This document shows positions 18,191 to 29,100 of a DNA stretch of 61,971 nucleotides, piece by piece. Source of the stretch: Sandaracinaceae bacterium (GTDB taxonomy: Bacteria; Myxococcota_A; Polyangia; Polyangiales; Sandaracinaceae). The notes beneath the pieces were generated by a model. That model searched no databases and was not told the origin of the DNA. It saw only the letters and a program-made list of their open reading frames with translations. Where the stretch lies: contig SHBB01000002.1 in NCBI GenBank assembly GCA_004213565.1, forward strand, positions 1-61,971, read 5' to 3'. The position numbers were made by a program, and so were the translations under genes. Position 1 is the stretch's first letter, and every line of letters starts with the position of its first letter.

Positions 18191-21100
18191 ATGAACACCC
18201 AACTTCGCAAGTCTGAGTCCCTTCTCACCGCCCACCTGCACGAGCGTGAGGGATGGGACGCCAACGAAGCCACGATGGTCGCGCAAGTGCTGGCGCAGAT
18301 CCTCGGGCGAGTCCGACCGCCCGTAGATCTAGTGGCCGAGACTGAGTTGAAAGTGAGGCTCGGCCGGGGGATCTTCTGCATCGACACGGCGAAGGGGAAG
18401 GAGAAGCAGCCAAGGGGGCGTGCGGACTTCGTCCTGCGCGACCCTGAGACCGGACGTGTGCTGATCGTCGTGGAGGCGAAGCCACCCGGAGAGTCGCTCT
18501 CCGATGACGATGGCGAACAGCTCGGCAGCTACATGGGGGCCGTCCGGCCGCTCGCTCCGTACGGAATTCTCACGAACGGGCAGGAGGTGAGGGTCTACAC
18601 GTGGCAAGACGGCATGCCTCTTCCAACCCCGGGCGCAGACGAGCTCACGACGTCGATCGAGATTGGGCTCAACGAGGCCACCGAGCAAGAAGCTGTGCAG
18701 CGCCTCCTCTCATTCTCTTCGATCTATCGTGATCAGGTGCTCACCGAGATGAGCCGAGGCCAGCTCGCTCAGGTCTCACCGCCTTCGCGCAGTCCGCGCC
18801 GTCTCGTCGCCGAGTTGGCTGGCCTCATCGAAGTTGAGCCGCGCGGGATCCACTTTGTGACGTCGCCACCACGCTGCGGGAAGACCCGCGTGCTTCGTGA
18901 CCTGGCCGAAGTGTTGAAACAATCCCCGCTCCTCTTTGCTCCGTCGACGGATAGTTCCCGACCGCTCAGTGACGCATTGCAGGACTTCGATCTGAAACTC
19001 CGGCAAGGCGAATCGCCCGTTGTCTCCTTCCTCCGCGCACGCGACGAGGACCAGCCACCCCTGGTGGTCCTCGTCGACGTAGTCGCCGCCTCGCTCGAAC
19101 TCTCGAGCACGCTGGCGTGGCTCGCAGCGTCCTCCGACATCGCTGTGCACGCGGTCGTCGTCGGTTCCAACGAGGTGCTCCGAGGACTCCTTTATCACGA
19201 CGACTTCAGGCCGCGGTTCGACGACGCCCAGCCGGTCTCGATCTATGAACTCGGTGCATTCGCGGACGAGGAACTGCAGGCGATCTTCCCCGACTTCCAG
19301 CCCGCACTTCTGGCGCGCCCGTTCTGGCGCCTGGTGCGATGGCCGGGGCTCTACACGGCGCACGAGGGGCGGGCGGTAATGGACGTCGACCTCAGCCGGG
19401 CGCTTGCGCGTTGGTTCAGGGAACTCCCAGACAAAATCCTCCAAGCGCTCCAGGAACTCGGTCGGGCACTGGCCGAGAATCCGGACGGTGGCCTCGACCG
19501 GATCCCCCCCGGCGTCACGAAGGAGTCTACCAGTGCGCTGCTGGGATACGGTCTGGCGGTATGGGTCCCAACGCGGGCGACACGCATCGCCCGTTTGGCT
19601 TGCGTCGAGATCGGGCTGTATGCCCTACTCTCCCATGTCTTCGAGATCGACGAGGTGACGCCACCCCGCGCCGTGCTTCAGCGCGTCGTGGATCGCGGAC
19701 GACCGGAGACAGAGGCCGAGACCACGGCGCTCATTGCGCTTCTCCCATTCTTCCTCGAGATGCCCGAGCCCGCGAATCCTGCGGCGAGAATCGCCCATCG
19801 GATGGTGCTGCTCGCATTCGCGTCGTATGCGCTCGATGGGCTCGGCCGGCGGAAGCGCTACGCCGAACTGGGCGATGATGTAAGGGCGCTTGTCCGCCCG
19901 TCCCACCGGTTCGCGATGGCGGATGAATGGGAGACGATGCATCGGGGCTTGCTTCGCGTGCGCGAGCTCCTAGGAATGATGCCGGACTTTCGCGAGTTAG
20001 AGGAGGCCCTCGGCGCGCGGATTCGCCGCTTCGGCGATCGGAGCCGCGAGCTCGCCCGGCTGCGCCTTAGCGCCGAGACTCTGGTCGAACGGCGCACGCT
20101 CGAGCGCCTTGCAGCGGGCACCCTGCTCGACGTGCTCGACCTCGTCGCGTCCGGAGATCTGAGTTGGCTCGCGAGCGTTCCCAGCGAGGACGAGATCGAC
20201 GCCGTCGCTGACGCGGTCCGCGAGCAGATCCCGGGGTGTTCGAGCCAAGGCCTCCCTATCGAGGCAACTAGAGAGCGGCTCAATCGAAGAATCACCCGGA
20301 ACGCCCCTGAAGATGTCGTCGCCCTTGTTCGAGCGGCGAACAGCGTTCGAGAGCCGCTCGCCTTTACGCCGCATCGACAGTGGCTCGTCGAGCTAGCCGT
20401 CAACGCCTACGAGAGAGGCCAGTGGCTGCCGCTCGCCGACCTCTTCGCGTACTGGCGGCAGGTCCCACCGTGGATGCAACCGCAGCTGCTCGAAGCTGTC
20501 GCGTCTCAGGGAAGCACGATCGGCTTCATGCACGTCTTTTTAAACGGCCTGCAATCCGAGTTTACGAGCATGGATGGCCAGTATCGATCGCGCGTCTTGG
20601 AACGCTTGATCGAGGTCCTGGGGGAGGAACCGTCGCTGGCCGTCGCGGTAAGCGCGCAGTTCTTGGATGAGCTGCAAGAAGAAGGCGATCCCGAGCCGCT
20701 CGAGCGGCTCAGGAGGTGTCTCAGCAGGTCGCCTGCCGCTCCGGCGCGGGCCCGGGCACTGGCCTTCAGGCCCGCGGGAGGCCCTCAGGAGCGGGTCGAC
20801 GCGCTTGTCGAGCTGCTCTACGGGCTGGAGCAGCCGGACCTATGGTCGGTCCTGACCTCCGATGTAGCGCCGAAGTTCGCCGCAGACGCCGAGGGGCTTG
20901 TGCTGCGACTTCGCGCGGACGCGGATGGGGACGGCCCCAACGCCCGTAAAGCGGCTCTTGCGCTCGAACTGGCCTCCCTGCTGTGCTGGTCCGACGCGCC
21001 CGTGGTGCCGAGCACGCTGCGCCCCCGTGGCTGGCCCCAGCTCGCGGGCTGCGCGCGCGAGCTGGCCGCGCACTCGGAGCTGAGCTGGCGATGGGGCGAT

Positions 21101-21961
21101 CTGAGCTGGGACGACGAGGGTTGCAAAGCCTGCGCGAAGGCGCTCGTTTCCGCTCTCATCCAGACCGGCCACCACCATGAGCTGGAGCGAACACTCCGCG
21201 CAGCCCTACTCAACGTGCACGAGTCACCCCTGAATCGCTGGCTTGTCTTCTACGCGACGGAGCATCGAGCCGACGCGCCCCAAGGCTGGAGCGAGCGGGT
21301 GCTTCGACGCCTCGTTCTGAGCGGGTTCGACCTCTGGATCCAACCGGTCGGGCACCCGGCGATGCCGATGCTCAGCACTGTCATTGAGCGACACCTGCGC
21401 GGTGTGGGCGAGGACCGGCGCGATGAACTCTGCGCCGAGCTCGCGCTGTTCATTCTCGCGCGATGGCATCGCATCGAACAGCTCCCGCTCGCCGAGTACA
21501 CGGCTAACCAGGTTCTCGGGACAAAGGTTCTGGGGCGCATGGTGTTCGGCGCAGTAATCTCAACCCTCGGCAAGGGTCGCGGCCTAAGGAACGCCCTCAA
21601 CTTCCTCACGCTCGCAGCCGGAACCTTGACGGAAGCGGCGCGCGTGACGGCGCGAGAGGCCATCTCTGCCTACCTCGCTGGTCACTCCGAGGCTAGACCG
21701 CAAGATGCCCTCGACGAGGAATGGACCGAGCTGCTCCGGCTCCTGGGTGGAGAGGTTGGCGAAGCGATGCCGGACGCGGCGCGAGTGGACCCGCAGTCCG
21801 TCCTCGATGCCGTGGAGCGCATTGTCGAGGTCGTCCCCAAGCTTCCAGAGATTGAGCCCGCCTGGTCAGGTCGTGGCAGAGAGCGGTCGATGCTCTCGCC
21901 CCAAGCCGGCGGATTCCGCCGGTGGGGGCTGGGCGATTTCGCCGATAGCCTGCGTGGCTGA
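18191..21961 (+). CDS. PD-(D/E)XK (HSDR_N-like) domain fused to STAND-like NTPase and long helical tail
   Basis: This 1256-residue protein starts at ATG 18191, 81 bases after brxHI. Residues 1-150 resemble the N-terminal nuclease domain of type I restriction HsdR: ADFVLRDPETGRVLIVVEAKPP supplies D79 and E95-x-K97, followed by GILTNGQEVRVYTW. Residues 219-232 carry a P-loop (TSPPRCGKT, with S225 in place of the first Gly) and 291-296 a Walker B strand (LVVLVD). YELGAFADEELQAIF (351-365) resembles the post-sensor helices of STAND/NACHT-type NTPases. About 880 residues of predicted helices, probably repeats, follow. The layout nuclease-NTPase-repeat sensor is that of Avs-like antiviral STAND proteins, but I do not recognise an established family. 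Function is inferred: a phage sensor whose activation would switch on DNA cleavage. It shares strand and close spacing with BREX upstream and the helicase downstream. Confidence 0.7.
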   Translation: MNTQLRKSESLLTAHLHEREGWDANEATMVAQVLAQILGRVRPPVDLVAETELKVRLGRGIFCIDTAKGKEKQPRGRADFVLRDPETGRVLIVVEAKPPGESLSDDDGEQLGSYMGAVRPLAPYGILTNGQEVRVYTWQDGMPLPTPGADELTTSIEIGLNEATEQEAVQRLLSFSSIYRDQVLTEMSRGQLAQVSPPSRSPRRLVAELAGLIEVEPRGIHFVTSPPRCGKTRVLRDLAEVLKQSPLLFAPSTDSSRPLSDALQDFDLKLRQGESPVVSFLRARDEDQPPLVVLVDVVAASLELSSTLAWLAASSDIAVHAVVVGSNEVLRGLLYHDDFRPRFDDAQPVSIYELGAFADEELQAIFPDFQPALLARPFWRLVRWPGLYTAHEGRAVMDVDLSRALARWFRELPDKILQALQELGRALAENPDGGLDRIPPGVTKESTSALLGYGLAVWVPTRATRIARLACVEIGLYALLSHVFEIDEVTPPRAVLQRVVDRGRPETEAETTALIALLPFFLEMPEPANPAARIAHRMVLLAFASYALDGLGRRKRYAELGDDVRALVRPSHRFAMADEWETMHRGLLRVRELLGMMPDFRELEEALGARIRRFGDRSRELARLRLSAETLVERRTLERLAAGTLLDVLDLVASGDLSWLASVPSEDEIDAVADAVREQIPGCSSQGLPIEATRERLNRRITRNAPEDVVALVRAANSVREPLAFTPHRQWLVELAVNAYERGQWLPLADLFAYWRQVPPWMQPQLLEAVASQGSTIGFMHVFLNGLQSEFTSMDGQYRSRVLERLIEVLGEEPSLAVAVSAQFLDELQEEGDPEPLERLRRCLSRSPAAPARARALAFRPAGGPQERVDALVELLYGLEQPDLWSVLTSDVAPKFAADAEGLVLRLRADADGDGPNARKAALALELASLLCWSDAPVVPSTLRPRGWPQLAGCARELAAHSELSWRWGDLSWDDEGCKACAKALVSALIQTGHHHELERTLRAALLNVHESPLNRWLVFYATEHRADAPQGWSERVLRRLVLSGFDLWIQPVGHPAMPMLSTVIERHLRGVGEDRRDELCAELALFILARWHRIEQLPLAEYTANQVLGTKVLGRMVFGAVISTLGKGRGLRNALNFLTLAAGTLTEAARVTAREAISAYLAGHSEARPQDALDEEWTELLRLLGGEVGEAMPDAARVDPQSVLDAVERIVEVVPKLPEIEPAWSGRGRERSMLSPQAGGFRRWGLGDFADSLRG

Positions 21962-22049
21962 TGGCGGGCCGGATGCGGCGCAGCCCGACGCGTGCCCAGG
22001 GGTCGACAGTCCCGCATCGATGGTGCGTTGAGTCGGGAGCTGAGGCGTC

Positions 22050-24998
22050 ATGACGTTCCATCCGATTCAGCGGCGCTTTCTCGCCGAAGACCTCGTCCGG
22101 GTGCGCCCAGCGGACGAGCAACGTCGCTACGTCGCCTCCCAGCGGTCCGGTCGCATCGACCCGAACCCGCACCAGATCGAAGCGGTCATCTTCGCGCTCA
22201 AGCGCATCCCCGAAGGCGGCTGCATCCTCGCGGACGAGGTTGGCCTCGGGAAGACCATCGAGGCGGGCCTGGTGATCGCGCAGCTACTCGCCGAGGGCGC
22301 GGAGCGAATCCTGCTCATCACCCCGAAGGCGCTCCTCGGGCAGTGGCGCCAGGAGCTCTTCACGCTCTTCTCCATCACGGCGACCGAATACGAGCCCGGC
22401 GTCGACCTGGCCGTCCCCGGGGTGTTTCTGGTCACCCGGGACTTCGCCGGAGGGGAGAAGGGGACCGACGTGCTCGGCGGCGTGCCGCCCTTCGATCTGT
22501 GCGTCATCGACGAGGCGCACGAGATCTTCGCGGGGATCTACAAGCGCTTCGATCGCTACGGCGCGTACCTCCCCGACTCGGACAAGGCGAAGATGGCCGG
22601 GCGCGTCCGGTCGTTGCTCCTCGAGACGCCCGTACTGTTGCTCACCGCGACGCCGATCCAGAACTCCCTCACCGAGCTCTGGGGGCTGGTGCAGTTCGTC
22701 GAGCCGACCGGGACGCTGCTCGGCAACTTGGCCACGTTTCGCGAGATGTTCACGGCCGGCGACGACCGTCGTCTGGCCGACGGGCAGGAGCGGGAGCTCC
22801 AGAAGCGAGTCGCCGAGATCTGTCAACGCACCCTTCGGCGGCAGGCGCAGGAGTTCATGAAGCGGCCCTTCGTCGAGCGACGCACGCGACGTTTCGACTA
22901 CCCGATGAGCGTCGAGGAGCGCGCGCTCTACGAGGACGTGACGGCGTACCTGCTACAGCCAGGCATCTGCGCGTTCCGGGGCAACCAGCGTCGACTCCTG
23001 CTCATCGGGTTTCACCGTCGGATGGCGTCCTCGGTGCCCGCCCTCGCGGCGAGCCTCGAGAGGGTCGCGGAGCGCCTGGAGAAGATGCTCACCGATGCGG
23101 GGGCCCTCGACGACGAGGCCACCGCTGCCGCGATGCTCGACGACCTCGAAGAGGACGAGATTCCCGACGAAGAGGACATCGACGAGAGCCAGCTTCCGCC
23201 GCCCGAGGTGATCGAGGCGGAGCTCCAGCGCGTCCGCCGGTTCGTCGAGCGTGCTCGGAGCTTGCCCTCGGATGCCAAGGCGCAGGCGCTGGTTCGGGCG
23301 GTTCGTACGGTCCTCGAGCGGGCGGAGCGTGGCGAGGGCGACGGGAAGGTCGTGGTCTTCACCGAGTCCATCACGACCCAGAACTACTTGCGCGAGGTTC
23401 TGCGCGAGAGCGGGCTGGTCGACGACGAAGAGATCACTCTGTTCCGCGGGCAGAACGACGGACCTCGACCGATGCAGGCGCTCGAGCGATGGCGCGAGGA
23501 GGAGATGGCGCACCTCCCCAAGACCGCCCACCCGACGAGAGAGATCGCCACCCGGCTAGCGCTCGTCCACGAGTTCAGGACCCGGGGAAAGGTGTTCGTC
23601 TCGACCGAGGCCGGGGCCAAGGGCCTGAACCTCCAGTTCGCCGGGACACTGATCAACTACGACCTGCCTTGGAACCCGCAGCGCATCGAGCAGCGCATCG
23701 GCCGGATCCATCGCTACGGCCAGACGAAGGACGTGCTGGTCATCAACTTCGCGGCCGAGGACAACGAGGCACAGAAGCTGACGCTCGAGATCCTGACGCA
23801 GAAGCTCGATCTCTTCGGGACCGTGCTCGGGGCGTCCGACGAGGTGCTCCACGAGCCGACCAGCGATGCGCCGGAGACGATCGCGGGCGCGCTGGGGGCG
23901 GAGTTCGAGACCCGGCTGCGGCGCATCTACCAGAACGCGCGAAGCCAGGAGGAGATCGAGAAGGAGCTCGTCGCGCTGCGCGAGACGATGGCGGAGGAGC
24001 GCGCCCGGTTCGAGGAGACCCACGAGCGGACTGCCGGGCTCATCGAGAGCCGCTTCGACGACCGGGTAAAGCAGGTGTTCCACCGGATCCAGGACGTGCT
24101 CCCCGGGGAGCTCGCGGCCTTCGACCGGCACCTGGAGCGAGTCGTGACCGCTTACCTGGACGCCATCGGAGCTACCTACACCCGGGAGGAGGTCGAGAAC
24201 GGGGCACGCCTTCGCGTCGACGCGTCGGAACGCCTTCCCGATGACCTTCGAACGGGCTTCGTAGCTCACCTGGGCGATGCCCGCGGCGCCGAGGACATCG
24301 AGCCCCTACATCTCGGCCACCCACTGCTTCGCGCTGCACTCGATGAGGCACGGTCGTCGAGCGCCGAGCCCTTCACGGTTCGACTGCAAGCGCCTGACGG
24401 CCTCGAAGCTGGAGCGCGTGGCCGACTGCGTCTCCTCAAGGTCCGGTATGCCGGGTACGAGGCGTTGGAGGAGTTGGTGCCCGTCGGCCTGCTCGAGGGG
24501 AGCTCGGATCCGATGGAGCCAGCCGAAGCGGACTCTCTGCTGCACGCGGCGGCGACCGACGCGCCCGGGCTCGTCGTCGAGATCGAGGATGACGACCTCG
24601 ACGACGCGGTCGAGGAGGTCTTGTTCGTCGCCGAGGAGGCCGTGTCTTCCCGAGAGCAAGAGCGTTTCTCCAGGGCGGTGCAGCAGATCGAGACCTCGAT
24701 GGAAGACCGTGTACTCCTCCTCGAGCGCCAGCGTGCCGATGCGGTAGGCCGGCTCGCCGACGCCGAGAGCAAGCGGGACGCAGCCGTCGGCGCGGACGCG
24801 CGGACCAAGGCCGAGAAGGCGTTGGAGCGTCGAGAGACCACGCTCGAGAAGATCAACGCCGAGCTCGAGCGCCTGCGACAGCGGGACGACGAGGAGTACA
24901 CGCGCTGGATGAAGCGGGCTCACGAGCGACGGTCGCGCCCTCCTGTAGTGGAGACCTTGCTCGAGATCCGATTCGAGTTGGTGGGAGCCGATGAGTGA
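22050..24998 (+). CDS. SNF2-family DEAD/DEAH-box helicase
   Basis: This 982-residue protein starts at ATG 22050. The SF2/SNF2 motifs are all present: motif I ADEVGLGKTIEAG (Walker A about 62-69), motif II DEAH (154-157), motif III LLTATPIQNSLTELWGL, motif V STEAGAKGLNLQFA, and motif VI RIEQRIGRIHRYGQ. The two-lobe core is RapA/SNF2-like. The C-terminal ~280 residues include coiled-coil stretches (about residues 880-960). It overlaps the following phosphoesterase gene by 8 bases, and that gene overlaps the Rad50-like gene by 4, so the three are probably made as a unit. SNF2 helicases are frequent in defence systems (DISARM, some BREX loci), but this pairing with an Mre11/Rad50-like couple is not one I can name. 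Confidence 0.88.
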   Translation: MTFHPIQRRFLAEDLVRVRPADEQRRYVASQRSGRIDPNPHQIEAVIFALKRIPEGGCILADEVGLGKTIEAGLVIAQLLAEGAERILLITPKALLGQWRQELFTLFSITATEYEPGVDLAVPGVFLVTRDFAGGEKGTDVLGGVPPFDLCVIDEAHEIFAGIYKRFDRYGAYLPDSDKAKMAGRVRSLLLETPVLLLTATPIQNSLTELWGLVQFVEPTGTLLGNLATFREMFTAGDDRRLADGQERELQKRVAEICQRTLRRQAQEFMKRPFVERRTRRFDYPMSVEERALYEDVTAYLLQPGICAFRGNQRRLLLIGFHRRMASSVPALAASLERVAERLEKMLTDAGALDDEATAAAMLDDLEEDEIPDEEDIDESQLPPPEVIEAELQRVRRFVERARSLPSDAKAQALVRAVRTVLERAERGEGDGKVVVFTESITTQNYLREVLRESGLVDDEEITLFRGQNDGPRPMQALERWREEEMAHLPKTAHPTREIATRLALVHEFRTRGKVFVSTEAGAKGLNLQFAGTLINYDLPWNPQRIEQRIGRIHRYGQTKDVLVINFAAEDNEAQKLTLEILTQKLDLFGTVLGASDEVLHEPTSDAPETIAGALGAEFETRLRRIYQNARSQEEIEKELVALRETMAEERARFEETHERTAGLIESRFDDRVKQVFHRIQDVLPGELAAFDRHLERVVTAYLDAIGATYTREEVENGARLRVDASERLPDDLRTGFVAHLGDARGAEDIEPLHLGHPLLRAALDEARSSSAEPFTVRLQAPDGLEAGARGRLRLLKVRYAGYEALEELVPVGLLEGSSDPMEPAEADSLLHAAATDAPGLVVEIEDDDLDDAVEEVLFVAEEAVSSREQERFSRAVQQIETSMEDRVLLLERQRADAVGRLADAESKRDAAVGADARTKAEKALERRETTLEKINAELERLRQRDDEEYTRWMKRAHERRSRPPVVETLLEIRFELVGADE

Positions 24999-26157
24999 AG
25001 ACGACTGGGGGGAGGACGAGGTGGCGCTAAAGGTGTTGCACACCGCCGATTGGCACCTCGGGAAGAGGTTCGTGAACTTCGCCGACGCCGACCGTCCGAA
25101 GCTGACGCGGGCCCGCCTCGACGTGATCGACCGGATCCTGAACGTCGCGGAGCAGAGCACCGTGGATGCCGTGCTCTGCGCCGGTGACCTCTTCGACGAG
25201 CCGCATCCGGACGCGATGTGGTGGGAAGGCCTCGCCGAGAAGCTGTCGAAGCGGAAGTGGCAGGGCCGCCCGGTTGTCCTGTTGCCCGGTAACCATGACC
25301 CGCTCACCGAGACGTCGGTCTATCACCCCTCGCATCGCTTCCGGACGTTGCTGCCGGACTGGGTCCACGTGGTGGATCGCGACGACTTCGAGCTGCCGCT
25401 CGGCGAGGACGCTGTGCTCGTGTCGCGGCCTTGCCGTCGGCAGTCGGGGCAGGACGACAACGCGATGCTGCTGCCGGAGAGGGACGCCGGGGACGAGCGC
25501 ATTCGCATCGGCATGGTGCACGGCTCGACGTTCGACATGCCGGGGCATCAGACCAACTTCCCCATCTCCAAGGAGGCCGCGGTCGACCGAGGCCTCGACT
25601 ACCTCGCGATCGGCGACACGCATGCGTGGAAGGAGTACCCGCCGTCCAACGCGCCGACCGTGTATCCGAGTGCGCCAGAGCAGACCACGTTCCGAGAGGC
25701 CGACACCGGCAACGTGGCCCTCGTCTTCTTTCGAAGGCACGGCCGCAAGCCGATCATCCGCAAGGAGCGCGTCGCGCAGTGGGAGTGGCGGGTCGAGACG
25801 GTCCGAGACCTGGAGTCCCTCCGAGCCCTGCTGGAGGAGCGGGACCTTCGACAGACCGTCATGCGGCTGAAGGTGGAGCTGCGTGCGACACCGAGAGAGT
25901 ACGAAGAGGTCGAGCGGATCCTCGAGGAGCTGCAGGGGACGCCCGCCAAGCACGGCCGCGTCGGCGTCATGCGGATCGAGCGCGATGGACTGGAGCTGGA
26001 CACTCGCGACATCGAACAGGTCTTCGAGGGCTTGCCCGCCGTGCTCGCGGCAGCGGCACTAGCGCTCAAGGAAGAGGAGGGGCGCGACCCAGAAACGGCG
26101 CAGCGCGCGCTCTTTCACTTGTACCGGCTGAGCCGAGGCGGGGGGCTGAGCCGATGA
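24991..26157 (+). CDS. SbcD/Mre11/YhaO-like calcineurin-type phosphoesterase (nuclease)
   Basis: This 388-residue protein starts at ATG 24991, overlapping the helicase gene; an alternative in-frame GTG lies at 25021. All metal-binding motifs of the calcineurin-like nuclease fold are present: HTADWHLG (D20, H22), CAGDLFD (D66), LPGNHD (N101, H102, D103), GMVHGS (H177) and IGDTHAW (D209, H211). It is therefore probably an active Mn-dependent exo/endonuclease of the SbcD/Mre11/YhaO group. The short C-terminal domain fits YhaO-type proteins. The partner ATPase gene starts within its stop codon. Confidence 0.9.
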   Translation: MSEDDWGEDEVALKVLHTADWHLGKRFVNFADADRPKLTRARLDVIDRILNVAEQSTVDAVLCAGDLFDEPHPDAMWWEGLAEKLSKRKWQGRPVVLLPGNHDPLTETSVYHPSHRFRTLLPDWVHVVDRDDFELPLGEDAVLVSRPCRRQSGQDDNAMLLPERDAGDERIRIGMVHGSTFDMPGHQTNFPISKEAAVDRGLDYLAIGDTHAWKEYPPSNAPTVYPSAPEQTTFREADTGNVALVFFRRHGRKPIIRKERVAQWEWRVETVRDLESLRALLEERDLRQTVMRLKVELRATPREYEEVERILEELQGTPAKHGRVGVMRIERDGLELDTRDIEQVFEGLPAVLAAAALALKEEEGRDPETAQRALFHLYRLSRGGGLSR

Positions 26158-29100
26158 AGCTGCTTCGCGTCGACATCGAGCACTTCGCGTGTATCCGCAA
26201 GGCGTCGGTCGAGTTCGGGCCGGGTCTCAACGTTCTCTACGGACCGAACGACCTGGGCAAGTCCACGCTGGCACGGGCAGTCCGCGCCGCGCTCCTCGTT
26301 CAGCACACGAGCTCCGTCGGGAACCAATTCATCGAGTGGGATAGCGACGAGAACCCGAGCGTGAAGGTGACGCTGGAACTGCCGGACCGGCGCATCTGGA
26401 GGGTCGAGAAGCGGTTCGGCAGCAGCGGCAACTCCGCCGTCCTCCGGGAGTCGACCGACGGCGCCACGTTCAGCCCGTACAAGAAGGCGCGCGAAGTCGA
26501 TGACGAGGTTCGGAGCAAGCTCGGCTGGGGAATCGCGTCACCTGCGACGAAGGGTGCGCCGAAGGGACTGCCGACCAGCTTCCTCGCGACGGTCCTCCTC
26601 GGGGAGCAGACGGATGTGGCTGGCGTGCTGCGGCAGACGCTCGAGGCCGACAGCGACGAGTCCGGCCGCGCGCGTCTCACGAGCGCTCTCGCCGCGTTCG
26701 CGCAGGATCCGCTCTTCAAGGCGATCCTCGAGGAGGCGCAGGGCAAAGTCGACATCGCCTTCACCGCCAAAGGCGCGAAGAAGCGGGGCAAGACGTCTCC
26801 CTTCCGTGAGGTCACCGACGAGGTGAAGCGCGTGAAGGAGGAGCTCGAACAGCTCGCCAAGCGCGTCGACGACAGCGAGAACGCCAGGCGCGAGCTCGAG
26901 GCGTGCAATGCGGAGCTCCTGCAGCGGCGGGAGGCGGTCGAGACCGCCGTCGAGGCTCGCGACGCGCTGCGTCTGGCGGAGGCGCAGCTCGAGGCTCGGC
27001 GAAAGGTCGAAGAGGAGCTGGCCGGCGCCCGGACGACGCTCGAAGAGCAGCAGGGCGAGGTCCGGTCGCTCGAGGAGCGTCAGGAGCAGCTCGCCGAGAT
27101 GAGCAAGCGCGTCGTCGAAGCCGAGAAGGAGCACGCGGCAGCGGCGGCGCAGAAGGAGAGGCTCGTCGCGCAGGAGAAGGCGGCGGAGGACGCTGTGCGT
27201 CGCGCGAAGAGTGACGAGGCAGAGCGGGCACGCCAGCTTCGGCGTGGAGAGCTCGAGAAGAGCGGGCTCGAGCTCGACTCGCAGGCGAAGGCCCTCTCCG
27301 ATGAGCGGGCGGCCGCCGCCAAGGGCCGCTCCCTCCGCGCCGATCTCGTCAAAGCCACGCAGCGCGCGGTGGAGCTCTCCGGGCTCGTGCGGGAGAGCCG
27401 TTCTGCCGTCGACGCAGCGGAGGCCGAGGCTGAGGAGGCGGAGCGTCAGCTGGAGCTCGTCGATGTCGCGGCCCGGCTGAGTCAGAAGCGGAAGCTCGAG
27501 GCGTCCGTCGAGCAGCTCGACCAGGTGCGGACCGAGGTGGAAGCGGACCGCTCGAGGGCGGAGGAGCACCGCGCGCGCAGCAAGGAGCTGCTGGACGGCA
27601 TCCCAATGAATCTCCCCGACGCGACGGGCCTCGCCTCGCTGCGAGAGCTGGCCCATGAGCTCGAGGTGGCTGACGCCCGACTCGGGGGCGGCCTCGCTGT
27701 CGTCGTCGAGCGCCTCGCCGCGGTCGACGTCCGCGGCAGCGCAGACGGTTCGGACATCAGCGCTCCGGCCGAAGGGGCAGTCTCCTTCGAGGTCACCCGC
27801 AGCTTCGTGCTGCAGATCGGCGACGTCGCCAAGGTCTCCGTGACGGCGGGGGAGCGCGAGGCGCGCGAGCACGAGGCCGCCCTCAGGAAGCGGTGGGATG
27901 CGGAGGTCGCTCCCGTCCTCGCGCAATCCGGTGCCGCAGACCTCGCGACGCTGGCGGCTCGCGTCGAGCAGGCGGAGTCGGTGCGCAAGGAGGCCGCTGA
28001 GGCGGCGGCCACCGCGACATCCCTCGAAGAACGCGCCGCCACCCGCGAGGAGCAACTGGGGAAGCTCGAATCGCTGCGAGAGGAGATCCAGGCGACGGAT
28101 CGGGAGCTGGGGGGCAGGCCTGTCGATGACGCCGCCAAGCTGCTCGACGGCCTCGAGGGGCGCTCGCTGGACGCGCATCGGGCCGATCTGAAGAAGAAGC
28201 ACTCAGCGGCGCAGGACACGCGCGACGCGGCGCAAGCCGCGCTCCGCGGAGCCGAGACCGAGAGCGAGGTGCTGGCCGAGCGGACGAGCACGACTGAGAA
28301 GGCCATTGCCGAGCTCGGAGTCAGCGAGCCCGAGTCCGGTTGGGACGCCGTCGACGTCGAGCTGTCGGAGCGCGCCGCGAAGATCGAATCCGCCCGAGAG
28401 CAGATCACGACGGAGCTCGCCAGCCTCGCTGCGGAGCAGGACGCGGAGCTCGCCACCGCCGAGTCTGCGCTCGCGAAGGTCAAGCTGGAGCTGACTGCCG
28501 TGGAGTCGACGCTCACTGCGGCGCGGGAGTTGGTCGATACCCTTCGCGGGCAGGCGAGCCGTCTCGAAGGAGAGATCCAGACCCGGCAAGTAGCAGTTGC
28601 CAAGCTCGACGTCGAGGCGTCCACGAAGTGCGTCGAGGAAATCTCCCAGCGCCTCCAGGAACTACCGGCCCCGGCGCACGCGGTGACCTGCGACGAGCTA
28701 CGCGCTGCCGAGCGCCGTGTGGAGGAGGCAAAGTCCGCTCACGACCGAGCGAAGGACTCGGTACGCAAAGCCGAGGGTGCACTTCAGACCGTCGGTGGCC
28801 AGGTCGTCATGGAGCAACAGGACGTAGCCAAGGACGCCCTCCGCCAGGCCGAGCAGAAGGAGCGTGAGGTCGAGCTCGACTACGACGCCTGGCGGCTCCT
28901 GGTCGACAAGCTCCGCGAAGCGGAGAACACGGAAGGACAGCATCTCGGCGAGGCGCTCAGCCAGCCCGTCACCGAACGCTTCGCCGAGCTCACGGCCAAC
29001 CGCTACGGCAAGCTGGAGGTCGCGCCGAATCTCCAGGCGGAGGGGCTGCGAGTGGCTGGCATCCTGAGGGACGTCGGTGCGCTCTCGGTGGGTACGCAGG

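Noticed and set aside
22050-24998. Assignment of the SNF2 helicase to DISARM
   Set aside because: No DrmA, DrmB, DrmC or DISARM methyltransferase lies nearby, and the partners are YhaO/YhaN-like.
26538-28202. 554-codon minus-strand frame opposite the YhaN-like gene
   Set aside because: Leu/Arg-rich mirror of a coiled coil; no independent support.
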